The notes below the pieces were generated by a model. The model was not told where the DNA came from, made no database searches, and worked only from the letters and a program-made list of their open reading frames with translations. Both the position numbers and the translations under genes were made by a program. From Nemopilema nomurai (taxonomy: Eukaryota; Cnidaria; Scyphozoa; Rhizostomeae; Rhizostomatidae): a stretch of 64,000 nt of DNA. Where the stretch lies: positions 1,115,486 to 1,179,485 of the forward strand of contig ML133443.1 of NCBI GenBank assembly GCA_003864495.1. Reading direction: 5' to 3'. This document shows positions 40,101 through 51,800 of this stretch, one piece after another (within the stretch, counting starts at the first letter, position 1; the number at the start of each line of letters is the position of its first letter).

Positions 40101-43100
40101 TTACAGAGTTGTTGTTTTATCAAAAAATCAAATTGCTATTTGCTTTTCTAAAGTGATGATGGCATAAATAAGAGATGATGCAAATTTCATAGAAAATAAA
40201 TCTGCAAGAGCACGTCTCCACCCGTGCAATGTTTTCAAATAAAGGTGCTCATGTAGTCAACGCAGTTAAGCTTCCCAATGTTTGAACTACTTACCAATGA
40301 ATATCAGGGTGTTCATAAATAATGTCTTTGTGTTTATTAAATGGTTTTAGAAATAGAGGATTTCATAAGGCCAATCAGTAAAACCCTTTTAAAGTCTGAG
40401 ACAAAGACTAAAAATTTCAGATTACCTTGAAGAATAAAATAGTGTCATATAAATCTCGCTTCAATAGCCACCACTGCCTGAGAGCCTGCAATGAAAATAA
40501 AAAAATATCTTGAAAACTTCTTTCTATACAGAGTGTCTCAAAACAGTTTAACCTAAGATTTGATCTAACTGTTGCCAATTCAATTCATAAGATGGCTTCA
40601 TTAAGTCAACTGCTATGGTCTAAAGCTAATCATTATAACCATAACATCAAAATCAAAACAAAAATAATACCAGTCTCTGTATAATGAATGACAAAGCCTG
40701 TTATCTTGCCAACTCCAGTATAGTTGGTTGGCAAATAAGTAAAAAAGTGCAAATATTGATGTATATTTAGAGCATTCTGCAACTTCAACAAAATCATGAA
40801 TTAATCCATCATTAGCTTAAGAATTTAACACCAACATGATTATCATAAGGATAAATGAAGGTATTCATACATACTGGAGTTACATCCTTTGATCTCAAAA
40901 AGGACTCAGGAACCTAGAATCAAGAACAGATGCAAAATCGTGAGGAAAACATGATATATAACTAACTCTCAAAACTAACCCTATGACACTTTATATATAA
41001 CTAAACTTTTAGTATAGCAAAACGTAAAAAAATACACTTCAATGCAAAGAAAACAAATAATTGGTAAAAGCTCAAGTACCCTAAATTGTGAAGATTGTTT
41101 AAAAAGGCATTAATCCACACCTGATAAATTCTTAATTAGACACTCTCATTTTGTATGCACAGATTTGACAGAAAAGGTAAAAAATGTGCTTCATCAAATA
41201 AATGTCTGTATCAATAAGAAAACTTTAAAAATTAGGTTCCACTTTGAGCAATTAACGAAAACTCAAAATAATCTTGGCAATAAAGAATCAAGATTGCAGA
41301 GGAGCTACTAACAAGCAGGGTTCTTTTGTCATAGTCCTGGTCTGTATGCAATCTTCCCTGTTTGTCTTTCCTGTGACCATCCTTTATGAACTGCAGTTTC
41401 TCATGATCAAATGTTCGTTCTTCCCCTAAGCCAAGGTTTGGTGCAGGGCTTGATGGCTTTAAAAGATTCAAAGGAATGTTGCTCAAAGAAATCCAATCTC
41501 TATGTGTCCACAAAGCTGGAAACCTATAACTTTTCAAAATAACTCTCACCATCTTTTATTTCTCTATAATCTCCTTTAATATTTTAAAATAACTTTGAAA
41601 CAATTTATTAAGCTAGTGCATAAAAACAAGAGCAGCAGAGGGGAATTCAAAGAAAAAAAATATAATTCGAAGAGCCATAACAAAAGAAATATTCAATATA
41701 ACTGCAAATGTTTTTGTCTTAACTAGTTTCTGTCATAAATTTCTGCTATAGCCCTAGCCGAATCTTACCACTCACCTCAGCTGAAAACTTTGCTAAGGCA
41801 GACTGAGCTCTATTCACTGAGCTTGCAACCTTTTCTAACAGTGGTGAGCCAGAATTTGGTGTCCCTCCATTACTTATGGTTCCCGATCCACCTTTCTTAC
41901 CCCTGATAGGTGTTAGGAAACTTTTTGAAGCTGCTGGCTTTTTCTTTTTCTGTGAAACATCATCCTTGATAAAAATAAACAACACTTTAAGCAGTGAAAA
42001 GTTACTCAAGATGTTTAAGTTAATTGTAGGTGCCTTATGCATCATGATGCGGCATGGTCAAAACCCCAGAAAGGGTACCATATAGTCTTAGAATTAGCTG
42101 TTGGAACAAATCTAGAATTGCTCTTTACCTTTTTTGCTAAACATCTCTTGTGTACAAAGTGTGATCATCAATATGAGCAAAAGAAATCATCCATTAGTGT
42201 GATTGCCGATGAGAAAAACCTGTGCTCAATGTCTAATATATGCAAAGCATTTCAATTCCATGCTCACCAAATTCACATTGTCAATGGCTCCAAGCATATT
42301 TGGCAAAGGAAGGGTTCCTTGGAAACCTTACAGTCTTAAAATTAGCTGTTGGAACAAATCCGGAATTGTTTTTCAGCATATGCCTTTTGTTGTACAAAGT
42401 TTCACAGTGAATGTGAGCAAAAAATCATCCACCAGTGTGATGATGCCAAACATACTTGGCAAAGGAAGAAAATTAACATAGGGTAAACAGAGAGAAGCAG
42501 CAAATCAGCTTTTCATTCAAACCAAAACCAATTTTCAGAAAGGGCACTTGGCTGCCCCTATGCTGCATCTGCACCACAAGAGCAATGAAGTCAGCTGCCT
42601 CTGCTGCCCATGGTTATACTTGCCTAAACTCTTCATGGAATTTTTCTTTCTAATATTTTTAAAGGTATGGTGGATATGACATTCATTTTCAAACATTTAG
42701 CTGCAGTTACATAACATTGCTTCAAATCATCAACTCAAAAATTAAGTTATTTGCAATAGATATGGTATTCTGCCACCCAAGCAGTGCCATCTTTATGCAG
42801 TGAGAGTTAAATCCTTGATCACTTACATTTCCTGTTACACATACATGCAAACAACTGTGCAGCTGGTCAAAAATTAATTAATTCCAAATTGTAATACCTC
42901 ATCCTCATCTGAAATCCTGACAGCTTCGTTTTCACTTAGCTCGTCTTCATTCACTCCACTGCTAGCACTGTCATCAGAACTCTCATCCCCAGTTGGATTG
43001 TATTCATCTTCTATAGAAACAATAGAAAAACCTCAGATTGCCTTTGTTGCACTCAACAGTCTGCCAAGTGGCTGTTAGGTAGGTAGTTAGCTCCCTTCAG

Positions 43101-44992
43101 CAGTAATAGATATAGTTAGTTGACAAAGTTGGTGAAAGAGGTTTTTGAAAAATTGCCAAAATATTTAAGTCCAATATTTTACCAGATTCAGACCCAGATT
43201 CAATAACCCTTTTTGCCTTCTTCCTTTGCTCCTTTTGATTGTCTCTTCTAGTTCTTTTTCTTTTTTCCTGAAAAAAGATACTTTCATCAAATATGAAATT
43301 ATGAAGTTGTTTATAATCATGTTTCATGGATATGTGGTGATGAAGTAAAAAACACGCATTTTTGCTGGCCTTGCTTGGTAATGGGTGATACACAGCATGT
43401 AAGATAGCTTTTTATGAAATTTCTTATAAAGCTGTAGACATTTTTCATATTTTTGAGTTACCTGAGCTGAAAGAAGCCGCCATACTATTTGTTTTCAGAA
43501 ACCAATAGTGGGGTTACGGCTTTACGCGGGCTACAAGCTGTTGTAAAAAATGGCCGCACCGGCACCCAACAGACGCAAAATACTTGTGGAACACAATTTT
43601 TTTAACCACATACTGCTTTGAACAATTTTCTAGAAAGTAAATCATTTACAATAGATGTAGCATTATTTCGTTGAGACTATGCATACTTCTATATTTAAGA
43701 AACAGCGATTTTAATTTAATCCACTTCTTGGTTTAACTGCATATATTAACTTTTTGCTTCCAATAGTACTTCTATAGGGCTTCACGCCGCCCCTGCTTCA
43801 TGAACTTCAAGAAATAACCCTTTTTCAATGATTTATCTTCATGGGTTCTTATTTGTTACCTGCCTAACAGTTTGTTAGTCAGTCATGCAAAAGTCAAGTG
43901 AGCAAATGTTAGTCTTGGAACTATGGCATACACATTAATATACTGCCACTGTTGTTTAAATAGGATATTGGGTAAAAGTATGAAAATAAAGGCAAAAAGC
44001 CATTGAGTTCCTTTAAAGTGGGCAGGGGGGTCAGAAGCTAGAAGATAAAACAAACATAACACCTGAAAAAGCCACTGTAAATATAAAATGATAAACAGGA
44101 AATTTGCCTTAAGTAGGAGAACAAATCACAATTTATAAAAAACAAGCTATGCATACACTTTTGGAAGACTTTTGAATGACATCATCTTCATCATCTGTTG
44201 CCATGGAATCCTTGCTTTTATTGCTTATGAAGCTTCCATTAGAATTTTTTCCATTTTCTTCGTCATCTTCATCCATCTCACTGTCTGATATAGCACAGGC
44301 ATAAAATTTCTCAATTCTTTCTTTAGGTGTTAGTTTCAAGGCTTCCAGTGCTTCTTTGTGTGCATTTATTACTTCTTCACTGTCATCAGGTTTTCTATCA
44401 GCAATCCCTTGCAGATCTCTGAAAACAAAAATTCTAAGATTGGAAACAATATCTTTAAACTTAACATCAGGTTTTAAATAGGAGCAAAAGGGGCAGTTTT
44501 ACATCTTCACAGTTTTTGCAAAACTAGTTACGCTTCTTTTGCCATTGTGAAGTTTTGTACTGCGAAGCACTTGCTCAGTTTTATATCTCTAATTTTTGAC
44601 GTGAAATATAAATAAAGGCTAAATTTCTAAAGCGTCACCGCAATACTATAACATCGAGCAAACCTTTTCTTCACCCATCCTCTACTAGGAGGAGTTCCAA
44701 AGAATTGTACGTGAAGTTCAATAAACTTTCCAGTCTTCCTTTCTGATTTACTAGAACTCGGATGCTTGCATATCATGCTTGGCCACCATGGATGTCCTTC
44801 CATCTTTGCCCAGACAATGTCCCCTTCTTCGTGAGACTGTACTTGAAAAACAGGAGACTTGGGCCCTGTTGGCGTCGAGTCATTCCTATTTTTGGCACTT
44901 TTTGCATTCTCCTTTGGTGATACATTGGAATTCTTCCCCGCTGTTGCTCCAACTTTGGGGGATTTGGAAAAATACGAAAACAACGTAGCCAT
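22147..44992 (-). CDS. MSH6: DNA mismatch repair ATPase MSH6, 42 exons, 1335 aa
   Basis: MSH6 pairs with MSH2 as MutS-alpha, which finds base mismatches and small loops in the nucleus. Exons (minus strand): 44992-44664, 44418-44157, 43267-43183, 43010-42898, 41964-41776, 41456-41313, 40913-40875, 40485-40426, 39760-39686, 39500-39424, 39064-39006, 38784-38731, 38291-38215, 37517-37452, 36856-36785, 36518-36428, 36305-36220, 35914-35878, 35424-35355, 34976-34922, 34818-34747, 34548-34443, 33761-33698, 33318-33220, 32622-32542, 32259-32164, 31939-31902, 31781-31729, 29705-29651, 29236-29136, 28757-28736, 28472-28262, 27736-27665, 27135-27075, 26480-26382, 26266-26150, 25759-25672, 24955-24866, 24508-24354, 23519-23376, 22938-22871, 22222-22147. 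They total 4008 bases and all phases match. Seen: a PIP-like start (L4, Y7, F8, with Met in place of the usual Gln), PWWP at 68-71, an acidic linker (about 110-220), mismatch-reading F411-Y-E413, Walker [10 protein letters not shown] 1107-1115, Walker B D1186-E1187, the following GRGTATFDG loop and a THYH motif at 1220-1223. The human protein has 1360 residues, so this one looks complete and functional. The ATG at 44992 is the first in frame. Confidence 0.97.
23766..23850. repeat. Degenerate short repeat (ggcgtcta core) in an MSH6 intron
   Basis: About four imperfect units of roughly 20-23 bases share the core ggcgtctaggaac or its variants (ggcgtctatgtac, ggcgcttataaac, agacgtacat). They lie in the intron between MSH6 exons 39 and 40. 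Confidence 0.5.
29870..29906. repeat. (TTGA/TTGG)n microsatellite in an MSH6 intron
   Basis: Nine to ten four-base units, ttga with two ttgg variants. The short inverted words tcgcgatca and tgatcgcga flank the array, so the whole block can fold back. It lies in the 2.0-kb intron between MSH6 exons 28 and 29. Confidence 0.8.
31328..31692. mobile_element. Miniature inverted-repeat element (MITE), 365 bp, TA target duplication
   Basis: Both ends carry the same inverted sequence: 24 bases starting ccgtaaatcctcgaatt and running into a gccccc tract, with one mismatch. The element is flanked on each side by TA (31326-31327 and 31693-31694), as expected for Tc1/mariner-type insertion. The interior has no open frame and repeats the subterminal phrase cgaataagcccccc several times in both halves around an AT-rich centre. 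It is therefore non-autonomous. It lies in the largest MSH6 intron (29706-31728), 34-37 bases from the donor of exon 28, apparently without disturbing splicing. Confidence 0.85.
32097..32138. repeat. 14-bp tandem repeat, 3 copies
   Basis: The unit aattattttggtag occurs three times, the last with one change. It lies in the MSH6 intron between exons 26 and 27, starting 25 bases from the exon 26 donor. Confidence 0.8.
39204..39236. repeat. Direct duplication of ctaggcagtggcggtt
   Basis: Two perfect 16-base copies separated by one base, in the MSH6 intron between exons 10 and 11. The CAGTGGCGG word resembles ends of some hAT-like elements, but I see no matching second end, so it may be only a local duplication or an excision scar. 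Confidence 0.6.
42070..42480. repeat. Imperfect tandem duplication, two copies of about 170-240 bp, in an MSH6 intron
   Basis: The second copy (about 42310-42480) repeats the first (about 42070-42309) in the same order. Shared blocks include agtcttagaattagctgttg, then ggaacaaat, acaaagt, tgagcaaaa and aatcatcca, ending in a ttggcaaaggaag block. The copies differ by substitutions and by a deletion of several dozen bases. It lies between MSH6 exons 4 and 5 and contains no exon. Confidence 0.8.
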
Positions 44993-45132
44993 TGTCACGT
45001 TGTGTTGCAGAGCTCACGAGGGCGTATTATTCGCGCCAAGTGGAGCCTCGCTATCAGTATCGTAAAGGAGGCGAGATTGTAGCTGGCCTAACCACGCCGT
45101 CAGTTGTTTCGAACTGTCAGCCTAAAGTGACA
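44993..45132. promoter_or_regulatory. Compact bidirectional promoter between MSH6 and SDA1, with E2F-like site
   Basis: Only 140 bases separate the divergent start codons of MSH6 (44992, minus) and SDA1 (45133, plus), so both 5' UTRs and the core promoter must fit here or overlap the coding ends. The block is richer in CG dinucleotides than its surroundings. At 45030-45039 it reads TTCGCGCCAA, which matches the E2F/DP consensus (TTTSGCGC family). E2F control of MSH6 and other replication-linked genes is known in mammals; its use here is inferred. No TATA box is evident. Confidence 0.75.
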
Positions 45133-47199
45133 ATGGCAGAGAAAAACAGGAATCGTTTGCCAAGCAATTTACCACAACTGCAGAACCTTATCAAAAGAGA
45201 CTCGTCACTTTATAAAGATGAGTTTCTTCAGCAATGGCGCCATTATAAATCGAACATGGAGATTTTCAAGCTGGGCCCAACGCAAGGCTCTCCTACTCTC
45301 GAATCTCTAATGATGTTTATTGCCCACGTTTCGTACAATTACCCAGAAGAGACTGCCGAATTTCCTCAAGAAATTGTAGATTTACTCAATGACAATGGGC
45401 TCGAAATGGATTCAGAACTCAGGAATGCAATGTGCAGAGCTTTAGTTATGGTACGAAACAAAGGCCTTGTGTCCCCGCTGGTCGTCTTGCAGTTGTTTTT
45501 TAAGCTGTTTAAATGCAAGGACAAATTGCTCCGAAGCATGTTATACACACACATTGTCTCTGATATAAAAGGCATAAACAGCAAGCACAAGAACAACCAA
45601 GTCAACAGATCATTGCAGAATTTCATGTTTAGCATGCTTAAGGACAGTGGTGCAATGGCAGCGAAAATGTCCTTAGATGTTATGATTGAGCTGTACAGAA
45701 GGAATATATGGAATGACGCAAAGACTGTTAATGTTCTAACCACTGCATGTTTCTCAAAAGTTGGAAAAGTCATGACATCTGCCTTGAAATTTTTTCTTGG
45801 TACTGATGCTCCTGAAGATGATGATGATGCATCTGACAGTGAGGATGAAGCAAATGTACGTAGGCTGGCATTTTCTGGCAGTGTGACAAAGAAAACAAGC
45901 AAGAAGAAGAGAAAAATTGAGAAAGCAATGCTTCTTCTGAAAAAGAAGAGAAAGAAAACAAAGCCAACTAGTTTCAACTTTTCGGCTATACATCTGATCA
46001 ATGACCCACAAGGTTTCGCTGAAAAGTTGCTGAAAATGGTCGAAAATTGTCATGAAAAGTTTGAGGTTAAAATGATGATTATGAATTTGATTGCTAGACT
46101 TGTCGGTATACATGAACTGATTTTGTTGAATTTTTATCCATTCCTTCAACGTCTGCTACAACCTCATCAAAGAGAAGTAACAAAGTTACTGTCATTTGCA
46201 GCCCAATGCTGTCATACACTTGTTCCGCCTGATGTGGTTGAAACAATGATCAAAGTTATTGCAAATAATTTTATCACAGAAAAGAACTCTAATGAAGTGA
46301 TTGCTGTTGGTTTAAATGCAGTACGGGAAATTAGCATCAGATGCCCCTTGGCCATGACAGCAGATTTGCTACAAGACTTAACAGAGTATAAATCTTCAAA
46401 GAGCAAAGGAATCATGATGGCATCTAGGTCATTGATACAGCTTTATAGGACACTTAATCCAGATCTTTTACATAGAAAGGACAGGGGAAAACCTTCCGCT
46501 GATGCTGAGGAGCAAATAGTTAAGGAATATGGTGCAACAACTGCAAAAACATTTGTACCTGGAACAGAGCACTTGGAGGAAGAAGTTGATGAAAAAGCCA
46601 GTGATGATGACAATGGTGGATGGGAGACGGATGAGGAAGGTGATAATAATGATGATGATTCTGGGGACTGGATTGATGTTTATCATAGTTCAGATGAAGA
46701 TGATAATCTGGAGGAAGAAGAAGTTGAGGACCCAGAAGAAAAAGAGCGACAGAAGAAGAAAGCAGAATTAATAAGTCATACCAGGCTTCTAACTGATGAA
46801 GATTTTAAGAAAATGAGAGGCAAAGAGATAATCAAACAGGCTGAAGGGAAGGCGACAAGAAAAAGAAAAAATGCTCCTACTGCAGACTTTGTTGCCAATA
46901 AGGATGAGATAGTGAAATTAGATAATATTGAAATGGTTTATAAGCGACCAAGGCATGATAAAGAGGCAAGACTATCAACAGTGTTGGCAGGAAGAGAGGG
47001 TAGGGAGAAATTTGGCATGCCTAAGAAGAAAAGGCAAAATGAATTTGCAAGTACAACTAACAAGGAAAAATCTAAAAAGAAGCCCTTTATGATGATATCA
47101 AAAAGCAGGCAAGCTAGAGGAAAGAAGAAGAGGTCCTTTCGAGAAAAACAAATAGCCTTGAGGGATTCTTTACTTAAGAAGCAGAAAGGGAAGTTTTAG
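45133..47199 (+). CDS. SDAD1: SDA1 homologue (60S ribosome assembly factor), intronless, 688 aa
   Basis: SDA1 is a nuclear HEAT/ARM-like protein needed for late maturation and export of the 60S ribosomal subunit. The frame runs unbroken from ATG at 45133 to TAG at 47197-47199, giving 688 residues against 687 in human SDAD1. Upstream the same frame stays open to near 44992 but has no earlier ATG. Visible features: an N-terminal helical part starting [20 protein letters not shown], conserved SDA1 segments ([39 protein letters not shown]), an acidic insert followed by a Lys-rich stretch (about 236-285), a second helical half, a long acidic region (about 495-540) and a very basic tail ending [13 protein letters not shown]. 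The complete lack of introns in a 2.07-kb coding region is unusual for this gene in animals. No poly(A) tract or target duplication marks a recent retrocopy. Confidence 0.97.
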   Translation: MAEKNRNRLPSNLPQLQNLIKRDSSLYKDEFLQQWRHYKSNMEIFKLGPTQGSPTLESLMMFIAHVSYNYPEETAEFPQEIVDLLNDNGLEMDSELRNAMCRALVMVRNKGLVSPLVVLQLFFKLFKCKDKLLRSMLYTHIVSDIKGINSKHKNNQVNRSLQNFMFSMLKDSGAMAAKMSLDVMIELYRRNIWNDAKTVNVLTTACFSKVGKVMTSALKFFLGTDAPEDDDDASDSEDEANVRRLAFSGSVTKKTSKKKRKIEKAMLLLKKKRKKTKPTSFNFSAIHLINDPQGFAEKLLKMVENCHEKFEVKMMIMNLIARLVGIHELILLNFYPFLQRLLQPHQREVTKLLSFAAQCCHTLVPPDVVETMIKVIANNFITEKNSNEVIAVGLNAVREISIRCPLAMTADLLQDLTEYKSSKSKGIMMASRSLIQLYRTLNPDLLHRKDRGKPSADAEEQIVKEYGATTAKTFVPGTEHLEEEVDEKASDDDNGGWETDEEGDNNDDDSGDWIDVYHSSDEDDNLEEEEVEDPEEKERQKKKAELISHTRLLTDEDFKKMRGKEIIKQAEGKATRKRKNAPTADFVANKDEIVKLDNIEMVYKRPRHDKEARLSTVLAGREGREKFGMPKKKRQNEFASTTNKEKSKKKPFMMISKSRQARGKKKRSFREKQIALRDSLLKKQKGKF

Positions 47200-48860
47200 A
47201 TTTTTGTCTTCCTTATTAACCCATCTTAAATATGGTTTTATTATTCTTAGGTTACCACTACCTAGAATTTTGTCTTTGAAAATTTGAAAGTTTCACTTTA
47301 TTTCGCAGGTATATTTCTGCTCCCTTACAATTTAAATGTCATAAAGGGCATGTTGTAAAATGTTGAATGGGGAAATTATTTTCCTAAGGAAGTTATGAAG
47401 ACTGGTGCTTTAGCTATATTCTTCTTATTGAATAGAATGGTTTTCTTTAGAATTTATGGTTCAAATGAAATTTTTCTTTTGCTTTCCCTCGATATGTTAT
47501 ACAGTGAGAATTGCACACTGAATTTTTGTTTACTACCATGTTATGTTTTGTTGTTAGACCATCATCAGCCAGGGCCCAGCAACTTAATAATGGCATGCCA
47601 CCTATGTTAATCAGGTTTTTCCCCTAAGCTATTAGGAGCTGCTCCCCATGTTTGCCAAATAATGTTTCAAAGCTGCAATAAACAACATAAGATTGGGGAA
47701 ATGATATAAGGAAAAGTTATGATGAATGTAATAGAGGTGAATTATAAATGATATGATGAATTTAGAAGAGATTTATTATAAATTGAGAGGTACTAACCAA
47801 TTCTATTGGTTGGTCGTGACCTGGTCATGTTTTGAAAGGAGATTCTGTTGATGACTCAGCACCCCTTCACAAACAATGGCTTCAAAAATTACATGCAACC
47901 ACTCATATGAATACATATCTGGCCAATCTAGCCAAAACATTTTTGCTGATTTTCAGGTACTGAATTCAGGTTAATTTGAAAGCCTTTACCCCTGTCCCTG
48001 CTTCACGTTTATGGCTAAGGGCCACGTGTAAAGTCATAAATACTTGCAGAGGTCTTCATTCAATACCTAAACACTAAATGCAAAGTTACCTGGATATTCA
48101 TGACAATGTATGACATTTTCTCTGCGACCAATTTATTTTCTTTATCAAACTATTGCAGTGCTACCCCAGCATTTAATCAGACAGCGAGCAAATGATCTTC
48201 TAAAACAATTAATATGAAAATAAGATGTTGACGGCAAATATAAAAAATCAACAGCAGATGATGCTGATCATAGCTCTGGGAAACGTTTCTCAGCAGATTT
48301 CAAATATATCAGTTTCAGCAACTTTGCATTGCTCCCTATGTTGTGAAGGTGATATCCAAAAATTCCATTAGACGTTTGATTGTCTGCTATCCGAGGGAAA
48401 AGGCCAATTGACTGGGAATCGTTGGAGACCACGGAAAATTTAAGCACTTGAATAACAAATGGATCATACAGCTTGTCTAGGATCCAGGATTCTTCACTTA
48501 TCGAGCCCCAAAGCTTTGAATTATGTGTGCTTGGTTGAATGACATTGCAGATTGTTTCGTTCTTTCATATTTACAAAGTTTAAAAATAAAAATGGTTTGC
48601 ACATGAGAGAGCCTGGAAGTTATGCACTCTTAATTCTTACTGCCGTCAAGAGCAAGGCCTTTAAATGTTTTTTGGTTGCCACTTAGGTGATTTGGGGAAT
48701 GGCCCATAGCTAAAACAGGGGCGTGGCCTGTGATTGATGGCGTCGCCCACGATGCAAGATCAACTCTTGGAATAAGACGCTATGCCATATTTGGAGATCA
48801 ATTTCAGCACGTGATAGTTCCAAGGTGGTTCCGCCTTCCTCTCTTCCAAGTTTATACAAG
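47200..48860. other. Intergenic: SDA1 3' flank and CAP 5' flank; no gene seen
   Basis: A canonical AATAAA at 47677-47682 is a candidate SDA1 polyadenylation signal. The rest has only short frames without family motifs. The CAP promoter and 5' UTR should lie near 48650-48860, which is richer in GC than the rest of the interval. Confidence 0.5.
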
Positions 48861-51800
48861 ATGGCTGCAGCATCACAATTGGAAAACCTTGTATCTCGCC
48901 TCGAGCAAGTTACTACGCGGCTTGAACAAGTTTCCCTCAAGTCAGGGAAGACAGGGGGTCAAGGTGCAGCAATAGGTATAAATTTGAAAAATTTCTTTAT
49001 TACTTTTTCTACTAGTTTTTCCCTAATGTTGACAGCTTCCTGATATGGGCCTACAAATGCAATCGTTTCCGTTTTGCAAAATTTTTAATTTCGTTGTGTA
49101 GAAAGAGTTGACGACAGTTTGATATACTTCGAGCAATCCTTTTCTGCATTTCTGTTTAGTACTAGCTGGTTATGTAAGTCTCAAGTGCCCAGGATTTTCA
49201 CGATTTGCATTTCTTTTGAAGAATTCCGAAGCTGTAGAAAACTGATTGGCAGATTATTATATTAGGTAGATTACTTGAATTTTGAATTAAAAAATGTTCC
49301 ACACGAGTCCTACCTGCCCTTTTGGGTAAGTTCTTATATAGAAAAATTAAAAGTTTTGTCCAATGAATCTATTGATGCAATCGAAGTCGCATATTCAGCA
49401 TTACCTACTAGTTTTGTGATGCTTAACGTCAAACGGGGCTGTGAAATCATTACTTTCGAGTTTTTTCCAAACATATATACTGTTAATGATTTTACCATTT
49501 AGATGTACCATGCTTAAAACGTTTAAAAAACTGTGAAAGTTGCTGTTAATTTAAAAACAGAACCGCATTCTTGTTTTGATCTTCTCAAAGCGCACGAAGA
49601 AGGTCTTACCTCGACTTATCGTAAAGCCCACCTCTTTAGCAGGAGAGAATACAATTTGTGTCAAACATTGCATATATAGGCGTCGTTATCTGGTGATTTG
49701 GCTCCACCTGATTTGAAAAATAATCACCTACAATGTTTCTCCCAAACAAATACTCTCTTTATTCAAACTGGCCTGCAGACAAACTACAACAGTATCTTGA
49801 CCTTCACCGCCCATGGGTCAAACACCTAATTCCAAACATTCAATTCCAAACACCCAACTTAAAACTATAGGAAGAAGAACAAGACTGAGTTTTAGCATTC
49901 AATATGGCTTGTCATAAAATAAACAAATTTATATGACAAGAAAACACAATAAGATGAAAAACATTTTCCTAATGCACTTGACAAATTTGGAGAATACATG
50001 ACAAGACACCTATGGTGTATATGTGGAACTCACCAACAAGAGTCTCATAGGGCAAATGCTACCCTAACCTACTTCCCTAGTGTTAGAAGTAAGTATAAAC
50101 CAAAGTACCCCTAACCAATAAACTACCTTATGTACAAGTAAGCGAACAATTTTTCATGATACAGCCATACTCTTATAACTGGAATGGAATGCATTGATCA
50201 TAGCTATTTGACTTCAGCCAAAAAAGTCTGGGAATATGATAAAATTCATTTGATCAAATTTAATCATAACCTCATTTTAAAGCAGAAACCTTCATTAGTT
50301 CTGGAATTTGGTGAACTCATTTGTTTTTTCGCAATATTATTTTGCATCTAATTGCCTTTTCGTTGCTTAATTTCTTCAGTTGTCATTTAGGTACTAATAG
50401 GTATTCTCTTATTCCTATTGTCACATAAATAAGATAATTTGTAATTTAGCTAAAATGAAAGCCAATAAAACTAAGTCAAATGGATCACTATTTTCCTTCC
50501 TTAGATGATGATGTTCCAGAATTTGTGGAGGAATTTGACAGGGTATGTTTTATATTTTTTATGTTACTAATGTTTCTTTATTTTTATATTGGTAGAATTT
50601 GGAGCAATTCCATTTTAACCCAGCTTTATTCTCTAAAATCCCCCATGGGATCATATTTCCTAAATGTCTATTCACTTTTAAATCTTTAACCCAATTCAAT
50701 GTTAATCATTTTTCTGTGCATTATTTGTGTTTTAGTTCCTCAGTGGCACATTTGCCAACTACATGAGACTTTCATCAGAAATTGGTGATGATGTCAAAGC
50801 ACAGGTAAAAAATTAAGAATGTAATTCCTTTCTATATATACTGAATATTTAACATAAAAATTTACTTTCCAACAGACAATTTTTTTTAAAAAAAACTTCT
50901 TGAGGATAACAGTTTTTGCTTTAAGTTCATTAGTTCAGAGAAATTCACCAACAACGCTCTTTTGTATTTTAATTTACAATGATATACAACTTTAGGCTTA
51001 TTATATTTACTTGCTTTTATGTAATTATTGAAAATGCCAAGTCATTAAAGCCAAAAAAGGAATTGATTGTGTATCAGCGAAACCCAATTGTATGCAAGAA
51101 CACAACTTTTTCAAAATACATTTGGTGTCTAAATAAGGTGATCATAAATAACATTTTAGATTATTTTTTCTATCGATGGTCAGTTTTTCAGCCACTTGCT
51201 AATTTGTGTAATTTTTAATGATTTGATTGTTTGATTTTGCCAGGCTGATTTAGTTGATGGTGCTTTCAAATTGCAAAGACAATTTTTAGTGGTTGCTGGA
51301 AAGCATAGCATGCCTTCACAGGTTTGGCCCTTATTCTTTATTTCATTGCAGTCAATGTTGACCTATTATTAAAATGAAAAAACAATATGGTATTTGTAAG
51401 TGTATAAATCAACCCAGAAAGTTAACCCTTGAGCAATATGAAGTGCATAATAAATCTGTATCAACATAGAAATTGTTTTCAATCTGAAGAACTAAACTTA
51501 AACATCCAGGGAACCATTCTGAATACATTTAAAAAAAGGATCAACAAAAATTATTTCTGTTTAACTTTGCCAGTTTCTTCAGCACAGTAACTTACATTAA
51601 AGAAGGATCTATTCACACTATGATCAATATGTTTGCAGGAGAGGAAATTTTATCTCTAGACACTTCTCTTCACAGAATGATGCAATGCAACTCCTCAAAC
51701 CTACATCAGAAAAGATTACAGCAATCCAGGTACTTTTGACTTGAAATAATTTCTTGAGGGTTATTAGCATACCAAACTATTATTGACTATTTAAAGATAA

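Noticed and set aside
45366..46149. Long minus-strand frames, 211 and 131 codons
   Set aside because: Antisense shadows of SDA1; serine/phenylalanine-rich runs mirror its lysine/glutamate tracts.
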